A stretch of DNA of 8,125 nucleotides from Rhizobacter sp. (GTDB taxonomy: Bacteria > Pseudomonadota > Gammaproteobacteria > Burkholderiales > Burkholderiaceae_C): contig JANXVK010000603.1 of assembly GCA_025351675.1 (NCBI GenBank), forward strand, positions 1-8,125, given 5' to 3'. Position numbers and translations under genes: made by a program. The notes beneath the pieces were generated by a model that saw only the letters and a list, made by a program, of their open reading frames with translations, did no database searches and was not told the origin of the DNA. Of the stretch, positions 1-5,848 are shown piece after piece (position 1 is the first letter of the stretch; each line of letters opens with the position of its first letter).

Positions 1-1106
1 GGGAACTTGCGCGCGATCGCATCCGTCAGCAGCTTCAGATGGGCCGGGTCTTCGGCATCGGCGCCGGCGAGCGCACTGCGGCTGCCGATTTGCAGGCGAT
101 GCCCGTCGGCGTCCTTCAGCAGCCGGTAGTAGAAGCGCAGCGTGCGTGTGTCGGTCAGGAAGGTCTGCGACTTGAAGTTGCACGCCGCCAGCTCGGCATC
201 GGTCAACAAGCGCGTCACGCAGTTGTTCGACAGGATCGGCATGATCTTGTTCTTCAGCAGCGGGTTCAGCGCTTGGCTGGTGTAGCCGCCGGTGCAGACC
301 GCGACCCGCTTCGCGCGCACCGTGCCGCCGGGTGTGCGCAAGTGGTGCACGCCGCCCACCGTCTGCCAGCCCTGCACCGGGCTCGCCGGGTGGATCTTCG
401 CGCCGAGCGCGCGCGCCTTGGCGAGCAGCCCGAAGGTGAACTTCAGGGGGTGGATGCCGACCCCCTCGGCTTCGAGCATGCCGCCGGCGTTTTCACGCTC
501 ATCGCAGTAATCGCGGCGGATCTCTTCGGCGCTCAGCATGCGCGTCGCGTAGCCGAAGGTCTCGTTCATCACGCGCGACTCCCCGCGCAGGTAGTCGAGC
601 TTCTCGGGCCGGTGCGCGAGGTAGAGGTGGCCGCCGTCGAAGGCGTCGCAGTCGATCTCGCGCGTCAGCTGCTTGAAATTCTCGAAGCCGGTGCGAATCT
701 CGGTGTCGAGTTGCTTCGCGACATCGAGGCCCCAGCGTTCGATCCACTGCGAGCGCTTCAGCCGGCCGCTGGCGTTCTGGCCCTGGCCACCGCTGCGGCT
801 GGAGCAGCCCCATGATGTCTGGTTCGCCTCCAGCACGACCGCCTTGATGCCGTGTTCCTGTGCGAGGTACAGCGCCGTCGAAATACCGGTCGAGCCCGAG
901 CCGATGATGACGACATCGGCGTCGATGTCGTGCGTGATCGGGCCGTCGTCGTCGGGCGGCGTGCCGGCGCTCGCGACCCAGTACGTCGGCGCGTACGCAC
1001 GGCCGTTGCCGGGGTTCGGCGCGACCAGCGGGTCGTACTGCGGGTCGTAGCGCTTCTCGGCGGGCAGCGCACCGCCGGTGAAGTGCAGCGGTGGGGCGAT
1101 GGCCAT
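1..1106 (-). CDS. tauY: Taurine dehydrogenase large subunit, FAD-dependent DAO-family oxidoreductase (C-terminus beyond window)
   Basis: The 368 visible residues form a DAO/PuuB-like flavoprotein. After a ~60-residue lead (MAIAPPLHFTGGALPAEKRY...) comes the dinucleotide-binding strand ADVVIIGSGSTG (residues 63-74, GxGxxG), with the ribose-binding acidic residue E93 in VVLEAN, then SSRSGGQGQ (102-110), the counterpart of the SGRNGGQ loop in gamma-glutamylputrescine oxidases. A second FAD-contact segment is VAVCTGGYTS (268-277). Expected role: oxidative deamination of taurine to sulfoacetaldehyde and ammonia, passing electrons to a cytochrome c-type acceptor, as known for TauXY. The taurine assignment rests on pairing with the NTF2-like gene 11 bases upstream, the divergent MocR gene and nearby tauABC; the family alone would only say 'amine or amino acid oxidase'. 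The start at 1106 is preceded by GAGG at 1112-1115, spacing 5. The reading frame is intact to base 1; family length suggests roughly 90-100 residues are missing. Confidence 0.82.
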   Translation of the reverse strand, partial: MAIAPPLHFTGGALPAEKRYDPQYDPLVAPNPGNGRAYAPTYWVASAGTPPDDDGPITHDIDADVVIIGSGSTGISTALYLAQEHGIKAVVLEANQTSWGCSSRSGGQGQNASGRLKRSQWIERWGLDVAKQLDTEIRTGFENFKQLTREIDCDAFDGGHLYLAHRPEKLDYLRGESRVMNETFGYATRMLSAEEIRRDYCDERENAGGMLEAEGVGIHPLKFTFGLLAKARALGAKIHPASPVQGWQTVGGVHHLRTPGGTVRAKRVAVCTGGYTSQALNPLLKNKIMPILSNNCVTRLLTDAELAACNFKSQTFLTDTRTLRFYYRLLKDADGHRLQIGSRSALAGADAEDPAHLKLLTDAIARKF

Positions 1107-1117
1107 GGACGCCTCGC

Positions 1118-1516
1118 TTACTTCGCCGCGGGAATGTTCGGCCGCGCCTTGCGGAACACGTTCTTCAGCGCGATCTTGCCGCCCTTGAACGTGAACACGT
1201 CGATGCCGTCGGTCTCGATGCGGCTGCCGTCGGCGGCGGTGCCGGTGAAGGTCCACTGCGAGGTGCCGAAGTCGCCGCTGACGAAGTGCACGCCGTTCTC
1301 CCACTGCGCATCGGGCACGGCCTGCCAGGCGGCGGCGAAGGCCTTGCGCACGGCGTCGGGGCCGGCGATGCGCGTGCCGCAGGCGTCGGGGCCGGCGGCG
1401 GTCTGGAAGATGCAGTCGTCGCTCATGAAGCCCATCAGCGCGTCGATGTCGTGGGCGTTCCAGGCGACGCTGAAGGCCTCCAGCGTGGCGGTCGTGACGG
1501 GTGCGGTGGCGCTCAT
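1118..1516 (-). CDS. tauX: Taurine dehydrogenase small subunit, NTF2/SnoaL-like protein
   Basis: This 132-residue protein starts MSATAPVTTATLEAFSVAWN and has the signature of the NTF2/SnoaL fold: an N-terminal helix followed by AHDIDALMGFMSDDCIF (21-37), a central helix AVRKAFAAAWQAVPDA (55-70), then strands around SQWTFTG (86-92) and GIDVFTFKGGKI (104-115). Proteins annotated as taurine dehydrogenase small subunit (TauX) belong to this fold as far as I recall, and the position directly ahead of the FAD subunit fits. Its own catalytic role is unclear: it has no visible cofactor motif and no signal peptide. The start at 1516 is chosen because GAGG (1524-1527) lies 7 bases upstream and the fold begins here; the frame stays open far upstream only because of high GC. 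It is the first gene of the tauXY operon, and a candidate TauR box lies 55-65 bases upstream. A generic SnoaL-like protein is the fallback call. Confidence 0.78.
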   Translation of the reverse strand: MSATAPVTTATLEAFSVAWNAHDIDALMGFMSDDCIFQTAAGPDACGTRIAGPDAVRKAFAAAWQAVPDAQWENGVHFVSGDFGTSQWTFTGTAADGSRIETDGIDVFTFKGGKIALKNVFRKARPNIPAAK

Positions 1517-1570
1517 GGGTGTGCCTCGGTGTTTGATCCGGTCGAGCGTAGAGAAAGGCCCGCCGCCGCG

Positions 1571-1590
1571 ATAGGGCCAGTTGCGGCCAT
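1571..1590 (-). promoter_or_regulatory. Candidate TauR operator upstream of tauX: two adjacent 10-bp TGGCC repeats
   Basis: Read on the minus strand, this is ATGGCCGCAA immediately followed by CTGGCCCTAT, a direct repeat with exactly one helical turn of spacing and common core TGGCC. CTGGCCCTAT matches 8 of 10 positions of CTGGACYTAA, the direct-repeat motif I recall for Rhodobacter TauR. It lies just upstream of a weak -10-like TACGCT (plus 1545-1550) with no good -35, as expected where an activator substitutes for one. A further GGCCA copy is at 1624-1628. The motif match is from memory and unverified. Confidence 0.4.
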
Positions 1591-1644
1591 TCGGCCGAGC
1601 CAGCCCGAGGATGACCACCCCTCGGCCAATGGATACGTCGACCG

Positions 1645-1659
1645 ATCCCCCGCGGGGAT
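1645..1659. repeat. Perfect short inverted repeat in the tauX-tauR spacer
   Basis: ATCCCC (1645-1650), spacer CGC, GGGGAT (1654-1659): a perfect 6-bp-arm palindrome in the divergent promoter region. It could bind a dimeric regulator or form a small hairpin. No T-tract follows on either strand, so it is not a convincing terminator. Confidence 0.4.
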
Positions 1660-1670
1660 GGGGGCCGGCC

Positions 1671-1718
1671 GAGGGCCGGGCAGTGGGCCTCTTCGTGGCC
1701 CATGGCGGCCCGGCCCTC
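1671..1718. repeat. Nested inverted repeat ahead of tauR
   Basis: The outer arms GAGGGCCGGGC (1671-1681) and GCCCGGCCCTC (1708-1718) are perfect complements over 11 bp. Inside them TGGGCC (1684-1689) and GGCCCA (1697-1702) pair around the 7-base loop TCTTCGT. Together they give about 17 bp of stem with small internal bulges (1682-1683 and 1703-1707). The structure ends 5 bases before the -10-like TAGACT of tauR, so it would sit in the promoter rather than in the tauR mRNA. It could be an operator for autoregulation, or a hairpin in a transcript arriving from upstream. No T-run follows. Confidence 0.6.
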
Positions 1719-1723
1719 TGCCC

Positions 1724-1729
1724 TAGACT
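1724..1729 (+). promoter_or_regulatory. Putative -10 element of tauR (near-leaderless)
   Basis: TAGACT lies 11 bases before the tauR ATG at 1741, and no Shine-Dalgarno sequence is visible in the gap. A start of transcription about 7 bases after the hexamer would leave a 5' leader of only a few bases. There is no clear -35 hexamer. Position and absence of an RBS are the only support. Confidence 0.35.
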
Positions 1730-1740
1730 CGCACTCCACC

Positions 1741-3279
1741 ATGGCCACCTCACGCTCCACCGTCCAATGGGCGACGCTGTTCCGGCTGCCCGAGCAACCC
1801 GCGCTGCCGTTGCAGGGGCGTTTGCGCCTCGCGGTGGTGCAGGCGATTCTCGACGGGCGGCTCGGCGCCGGTGCGCCGCTGCCGTCGTCGCGCGAGCTCG
1901 CCACCGTGCTCGGCATGAGCCGCAACACCGTGACCTCGGCCTACCTGCAGCTGATGGACGAGGGCTTTCTCGAGGCGCGGCCGCGCAGCGGCGTGTTCGT
2001 CGCGAAAGACGCGAAGCCGCTGTCGGCCGCGCAGGCCGAGCCGCTGGCCGGCGTGAGCGGGCAGTCGGGCGCCGCGCCGGTCTGGAAGCAGCGCGTGCTG
2101 CGCTCGCTGGTTGACCGGCCCACACTCTCGAAGCCCGACCGCTGGCGCGACTACCCGTACCCGTTCGTCTACGGCACCTACGACCCGCAACTGTTCCCGA
2201 CCGAAGACTTTCGCGAGTGCTGCGCGCGCAGCCTCGCGCGCTCGCAGCTGCCGCACTGGACGCCCGATTTCGAGACCGACGACGTGCCCGACCTGATCGA
2301 GCAGATCCGCACCCGGCTGCTGCCCAAGCGCGGCGTGTTCGCGCTGAAAGAAGAGATCATCGTCACGGTCGGCGCCCAACACGCTTACTACCTGCTCGCC
2401 GATGCCTTGTTCGACGAGAACCAGCGCGTCGGCCTGGAGGAGCCCGGCCACCCGCATGCGCGCAACAGCTTCGCGTTGCGCAAGCCGAAGTGGGTCGAGG
2501 TCGCGGTTGACGACGAAGGTTTGGTCATCGACGCGCTGCCGGCGGTCGACTACCTGTTCGTGACGCCGTCGCACCAGAGCCCGACGACCGCGACCTTGAG
2601 CCTGGAACGCCGCCAATGGCTGCTGCGCAAGGCCGAGCTGCAGGACTTCGTCGTCATCGAAGACGATTACGAGGCCGAGAACCTCTATGAAGGCGCGCCG
2701 ATGCCGGCGCTGAAGAGCCTGGACAAAACCGGCCGCGTGATCTACGTCGGCTCGGTCTCGAAGAGTCTGTCGCCGGCGCTGCGGCTGGGCTACATCGTCG
2801 CGCCGCGCGCGCTGATCAAAGAGCTGCGTGCGATCCGCCATGCGATGGTGCGGCACCCGAGCGCGTTTTTGCAGCATGCGTATGCGCTGTTCCTGTCGCT
2901 CGGCCACCACGAATCGCACGCGCGGCGCGTCAACCAGGCGATGCAGGAGCGGCTCGCGTTGGCCGCGCAGGCGCTGCGCGAGCACCTGCCCGACTTCGAA
3001 TTCACGCTGCCGCAGGGCGGCGCCTCGATCTGGGTGCGCGCGCCGGCCTGGGTCGACGCCAGCGAGCTCTCGCTGATGGCGCGCAGCCACGGCGTGCTGA
3101 TCGAGGCCGGCGCCGTGTTCTTTGGCAAGCCGCCGTACCCGTGCCCGTTCTTCAGGCTGCGGCTGTCGTCGATCGCGGCGGGGCAGATCGCCGCCGGCAT
3201 CCGCGCGCTCGGGCTGGCCGCGGCCGAGCTCGCGCAGGCGCGCGGCGAGGCGCGTGCGCCGGCGCGGCCGGCGCACTGA
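1741..3279 (+). CDS. tauR: MocR-family transcriptional regulator (TauR-like), GntR winged helix fused to aminotransferase-like domain
   Basis: A 512-residue two-domain regulator. Residues ~23-88 form a GntR-type winged helix (recognition region PLPSSRELATVLGMSRNTV, 46-64, ending in RPRSGVFVA). Residues ~140-490 are a fold-type I PLP aminotransferase-like domain: H278-Q279-x-P281 in TPSHQSP, E307-D308-D309-Y310 (D308 for the PLP ring nitrogen, Y310), and the Schiff-base lysine K341 in SVSKSLSPALRLG. The D308-Y310-K341 spacing equals that of GabR's D279-Y281-K312, so PLP binding should be retained. In this family PLP and an amine effector switch DNA binding; next to tauXY and tauABC the effector is most likely taurine. 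The start at 1741 is preferred to an in-frame ATG at 1702, because 1702 lies inside the nested inverted repeat and upstream of the -10-like TAGACT, and its 13 extra residues add nothing to the fold. It is divergent from tauXY and ends 19 bases from the convergent DoxX gene. The family call is near certain; the taurine specificity is inferred from neighbours. Confidence 0.86.
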   Translation: MATSRSTVQWATLFRLPEQPALPLQGRLRLAVVQAILDGRLGAGAPLPSSRELATVLGMSRNTVTSAYLQLMDEGFLEARPRSGVFVAKDAKPLSAAQAEPLAGVSGQSGAAPVWKQRVLRSLVDRPTLSKPDRWRDYPYPFVYGTYDPQLFPTEDFRECCARSLARSQLPHWTPDFETDDVPDLIEQIRTRLLPKRGVFALKEEIIVTVGAQHAYYLLADALFDENQRVGLEEPGHPHARNSFALRKPKWVEVAVDDEGLVIDALPAVDYLFVTPSHQSPTTATLSLERRQWLLRKAELQDFVVIEDDYEAENLYEGAPMPALKSLDKTGRVIYVGSVSKSLSPALRLGYIVAPRALIKELRAIRHAMVRHPSAFLQHAYALFLSLGHHESHARRVNQAMQERLALAAQALREHLPDFEFTLPQGGASIWVRAPAWVDASELSLMARSHGVLIEAGAVFFGKPPYPCPFFRLRLSSIAAGQIAAGIRALGLAAAELAQARGEARAPARPAH

Positions 3280-3298
3280 GCGCGGTTCGCCAGTCGGA

Positions 3299-3703
3299 TC
3301 AGGCCCAGAAGCCGCCGCGTCGGCCGAAACGGATGCCGCCCGGCCCGAGCAGTGCGATGGCCAGCGCGCTGAAGAAGTAAAGCGCCTGCAACTCCAGCGC
3401 CAAGCCACCGGTTTTGGCGTTCAGCGTGAACAGCTGCGTCGCGTGGACGAGCAGCACCGCGATCACCATGTTGACGGCGATCACCAGCGCCGCCGGGCGG
3501 GTCCACACGCCAATGATCAGCAGCAGCGGCGCGATCACCTCGCCGACGTAGACGAGGTAACCCAGCTCGGCCGGGTAGCCGGCTGCCGCCACCATGCCCT
3601 TGATCGCGGCCGGGCCCGAGATCAGCTTGGCGATGCCGTGAAAGAGCATCAGGCCGCCGAGCATGAGTCGAAGAAGAAGCTTGCCGAGATCGTCGTTGCG
3701 CAT
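3299..3703 (-). CDS. DoxX-family integral membrane protein
   Basis: A 134-residue inner-membrane protein with four hydrophobic segments (about residues 9-28, 46-66, 70-88 and 103-120) and DoxX hallmarks: RLMLGGLMLFHGIAKLI at the start, the Gly-Tyr-Pro-Ala stretch AAGYPAELGYLVYVGEV (40-56), an intramembrane glutamate (E55), and a basic C-terminal tail RFGRRGGFWA. DoxX proteins relate to DoxD, the small subunit of thiosulfate:quinone oxidoreductase; most bacterial members have no assigned function. The start at 3703 has GAAAGG (3710-3715) 6 bases upstream; the frame is open further upstream but without membrane-protein character. It is transcribed alone, between tauR and tauA and opposite to both. 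In this setting a link to electron transfer from taurine or sulfite oxidation is conceivable but is speculation. There is no terminator-like hairpin in the 19-base gap to tauR. Confidence 0.85.
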   Translation of the reverse strand: MRNDDLGKLLLRLMLGGLMLFHGIAKLISGPAAIKGMVAAAGYPAELGYLVYVGEVIAPLLLIIGVWTRPAALVIAVNMVIAVLLVHATQLFTLNAKTGGLALELQALYFFSALAIALLGPGGIRFGRRGGFWA

Positions 3704-3776
3704 GGGTGGCCTTTCGTGGAGTGACTGGCGCGGCACATGCAACGCCCGACCCGGACTATGCCAGTGCGCCGCGCTG

Positions 3777-3792
3777 CGGCACACTCGTGCCG
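3777..3792. repeat. 16-bp palindrome in the doxX-tauA spacer
   Basis: CGGCAC (3777-3782), spacer ACTC, GTGCCG (3787-3792): perfect 6-bp arms and a 4-base centre. Further single CGGCAC half-sites occur at 3731-3736 and 3820-3825. It may be an operator or a hairpin. No T-tract follows on either strand. In such GC-rich DNA a chance occurrence is quite possible. Confidence 0.35.
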
Positions 3793-3854
3793 GCGCGCAC
3801 CGCAGCAGTGCGGCCGTGGCGGCACGCACCAGATCGAGGGTCAACCCTTGCTCG

Positions 3855-3887
3855 CTGGCTCTGTTTGACGCAGATCGCTGGTACTTC
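3855..3887 (+). promoter_or_regulatory. Candidate TauR direct repeats upstream of tauA
   Basis: TCGCTGGCTCT (3852-3862) and TCGCTGGTACT (3875-3885) are direct repeats matching at 9 of 11 positions, 23 bp apart, or about two helical turns. Both contain CTGGNNCT, the core also found upstream of tauX (1571-1580, minus strand). The first box, CTGGCTCTGT, matches the tauX box CTGGCCCTAT at 8 of 10 positions. The repeats lie about 90-120 bases before the tauA start. A TTGACG (3865-3870) sits between them, without a good -10 partner at standard spacing. Confidence 0.4.
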
Positions 3888-3974
3888 GCTGCGCGGGCGC
3901 TTGAGTGCACAGTCGCGTTCGCCATCACGGCAGCGCTGGGCTGCCACGATCCATCCACACACGGGAGAAGAAAC

Positions 3975-4970
3975 ATGACCCTGAACAAATCGCTGGTGAC
4001 CGCTGCGGCGGTCTGGATGCTGGCCGGCGCGGCCTTCGCGCAGACCAAAGAAGTGACCTTCGCGCACCAGGACATGCTGGTGCCGCTGCGCCTGGTGATG
4101 GAGTCGGGCGAGGTCGAGAAGGCCACCGGCTACAAGATCAACTGGCGCATGTTCTCGGGCGGCGGCGACGTGATCCGCGCGATGGCCTCGGGCGACGTGC
4201 AGATGGGCGAAACCGGCTCCAGCCCGCTGACGGCTGCCGCCAGCCAGGGCCAGGACATCAAGCTGTTCTGGATCTCGGCCGACATCGCCGACGCCGAGGC
4301 GCTGGTCGCACGCAACGGGTCGGGCATCAACAGCATGAAGGACCTGGTCGGCAAGAAGGTCGCGACGCCGTTCGTCTCGACCGCGCACTACCAGTTGATG
4401 GCCGGCATGAAGATGGAAGGCGTCGACACCAAGACCGTCAACGTGATGAACATGCGCCCGCCGGAGATCGCCGCGGCCTGGGAGCGCGGCGACATCGACG
4501 CGACCTTCATCTGGGACCCGGTGCTGTCGAAGATCAAGGGCAACGGCAAGACCATCGCCACCTCGGGCAGCATCGGCAAGAAGGGCGCGCCGACCTTCGA
4601 AGGCATCGTCGTCAACGGCAAGTGGGCGGCCGCGAACGAAGGCTTCATGGTCGCGTTCGTGAAGGCGCTGAACCGCGCCAACGAGGAATACAAGGCCAGC
4701 GGCAAAACCTGGACGCCCGACTCCCCGCAGACCAAGGCGATGGCCAAGTGGACCAAGGCCGATCCGAAAGACGTCGGCCCCGCGATGGCGCTCTACACCT
4801 TCCCGACTTTTGCCGAGCAGCTCTCGCCGGCTTGGCTGGGCGGTGGCGCGGCCAAGGCGATGGCCGGCACGGCGGCCTTCCTGAAGGAGCAGGGCCGCGT
4901 CCAGGAAGTGAAGCCCGACTACGGCGCATTCGTCACCACGACCTACGTGCAAAAGGCGATGGGCAAATAA
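3975..4970 (+). CDS. tauA: Taurine ABC transporter, periplasmic substrate-binding protein
   Basis: A 331-residue exported binding protein. It has a classical Sec signal peptide, [20 protein letters not shown] then FA, with predicted cleavage after AFA (residue 22) before QTKEVTF. The mature part has the TauA/SsuA/NMT1 fold: [20 protein letters not shown] (42-61), [20 protein letters not shown] (62-81), the hinge and ligand-site segment [13 protein letters not shown] (129-141), and [20 protein letters not shown] (161-180) followed by DPV, which is highly typical of taurine/alkanesulfonate binding proteins. Length is close to the ~320 residues of E. coli TauA. The start at 3975 has GGGAG (3963-3967) 7 bases upstream. 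It is the first gene of tauABC, separated from tauB by 68 bases that contain a hairpin, which may favour excess binding protein over membrane components. Taurine rather than another sulfonate is inferred jointly from the family and the tauXY/tauR context. Confidence 0.9.
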   Translation: MTLNKSLVTAAAVWMLAGAAFAQTKEVTFAHQDMLVPLRLVMESGEVEKATGYKINWRMFSGGGDVIRAMASGDVQMGETGSSPLTAAASQGQDIKLFWISADIADAEALVARNGSGINSMKDLVGKKVATPFVSTAHYQLMAGMKMEGVDTKTVNVMNMRPPEIAAAWERGDIDATFIWDPVLSKIKGNGKTIATSGSIGKKGAPTFEGIVVNGKWAAANEGFMVAFVKALNRANEEYKASGKTWTPDSPQTKAMAKWTKADPKDVGPAMALYTFPTFAEQLSPAWLGGGAAKAMAGTAAFLKEQGRVQEVKPDYGAFVTTTYVQKAMGK

Positions 4971-4989
4971 CTTCGGTTGAGACGACGGC

Positions 4990-5025
4990 GGGCCTCGCTG
5001 CGCGACGCCCTTGTGTTTGGCTTTT
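4990..5025 (+). other. Intercistronic hairpin plus T-rich tail between tauA and tauB
   Basis: GGGC-C-TCGC (4990-4998), loop TGC, GCGA-C-GCCC (5002-5010) pairs over 8 bp with one central C/C mismatch. It is followed by a T-rich, not pure-T, stretch TTGTGTTTGGCTTTT (5011-5025). It resembles a weak intrinsic terminator or an mRNA-stabilising 3' end. Such structures after the first gene of binding-protein operons commonly raise expression of the binding protein over the ATPase and permease. Termination strength cannot be judged from the sequence alone. Confidence 0.5.
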
Positions 5026-5038
5026 GAAGAGATCTGTC

Positions 5039-5833
5039 ATGCCCACCCTCGACATCCGCGACCTCACGGTCAACTACGCCGTCAAGGGCGGCATGCTGCA
5101 GGCGCTCGCGCCTGTCAACCTGACGATGCGCGACGGCGATTTCGTCGTCGCGCTCGGCGCCTCGGGTTGCGGCAAGACGACCTTGCTGAATTCGATCGCC
5201 GGTTTTCTGCCGCCGTCCAGCGGCGAGATCCTCCTTGACGGCCAACCGGTCGTCGGCCCCGGCGCCGACCGCGGCGTGGTGTTCCAGAAGCATGCGCTGA
5301 TGCCGTGGCTCAGCGTGCGCGACAACGTCGCGCTCGGGCTGCGGCTGAACGGTGTCGGCAAGGCCGAACGCGACAGGGTCGCGCAAGAGAAGCTCGGCCT
5401 CGTCGGCCTCGAGAAGTATGGCGATCGCGCGGTCTACGAGCTCTCGGGCGGCATGCAGCAGCGCGTGGGCATCGCGCGCGCGCTGGCCAGCGACCCGGCC
5501 GTGCTGCTGATGGACGAGCCGATGGGCGCGCTCGACGCGTTCACGCGCGAGACCGTGCAGGAGATCCTGCTGCGCGCCTGGGTGAAATCGAACAAGATGG
5601 TGTTCTTCATCACCCACTCGGTCGAGGAGGCGCTGTTTCTCGCGACGCGCCTGATCGTGATGAGCCCGAGCCCGGGTCGCATCTCGCACACCTATGACGA
5701 CGTGCCGTTTTCGCGCCAGTTCCTGTCGCACGGCGACGCGCGCAAGGTGAAATCGGAGCCCGAGTTCATCCGCATGCGCGAAGAGGTTCTTTCGATCATT
5801 CATCACCGCGAGCCTGCGCTCGCGGACTCTTGA
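5039..5833 (+). CDS. tauB: Taurine ABC transporter, ATP-binding protein
   Basis: A 264-residue ABC ATPase with every catalytic motif intact: Walker [10 protein letters not shown] (40-48), Q-loop Q83 in [10 protein letters not shown], signature LSGGMQQR (135-142), Walker B VLLMDEP (155-161) with catalytic E160, D-loop GALD (163-166) and switch histidine H193 in [10 protein letters not shown]. The C-terminal SPSPGRI segment (209-215) followed by the FSRQF region is characteristic of the nitrate/taurine/sulfonate (NitT/TauT) class, which also explains the length close to E. coli TauB. It powers import through TauC at the cytoplasmic face. The start at 5039 follows a modest RBS-like GAAGAGA (5026-5032), spacing 6; the same frame is open well upstream across tauA, but without meaningful protein. 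It is followed by tauC after 15 bases. Taurine specificity comes from the adjoining tauA; on its own it could equally be an SsuB-type ATPase. Confidence 0.93.
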   Translation: MPTLDIRDLTVNYAVKGGMLQALAPVNLTMRDGDFVVALGASGCGKTTLLNSIAGFLPPSSGEILLDGQPVVGPGADRGVVFQKHALMPWLSVRDNVALGLRLNGVGKAERDRVAQEKLGLVGLEKYGDRAVYELSGGMQQRVGIARALASDPAVLLMDEPMGALDAFTRETVQEILLRAWVKSNKMVFFITHSVEEALFLATRLIVMSPSPGRISHTYDDVPFSRQFLSHGDARKVKSEPEFIRMREEVLSIIHHREPALADS

Positions 5834-5848
5834 CCCTGGAGGCAGCGC

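Noticed and set aside
39..815. 258-codon plus-strand frame opposite tauY
   Set aside because: The minus strand encodes a continuous FAD oxidoreductase here; the plus-strand frame has no recognisable domain.
1517..2125. Upstream extension of the tauX frame to 335 residues
   Set aside because: The extra ~200 residues are Arg/Ala-rich, overlap tauR antisense, and the NTF2 fold plus a good RBS place the start at 1516.
3280..3298. Shared terminator between convergent tauR and the DoxX gene
   Set aside because: The 19-base gap has no stem-loop or T-tract that would support one.
1750..3408. 552-codon open frame on the minus strand across tauR
   Set aside because: Low-complexity Arg/Ala/Gln-rich translation with no domain, antisense to an intact MocR gene.
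3704..4126. Upstream extension of the DoxX frame to 275 residues
   Set aside because: The added part overlaps tauA antisense and is not membrane-like; the start at 3703 has GAAAGG at proper spacing.
3756..4952. 398-codon minus-strand frame opposite tauA
   Set aside because: Antisense shadow of tauA; no motif, signal or RBS.
3905..5038. Upstream extension of the tauB frame across tauA
   Set aside because: This is the +1 shadow of tauA in another frame; the ABC ATPase homology begins at the ATG at 5039.
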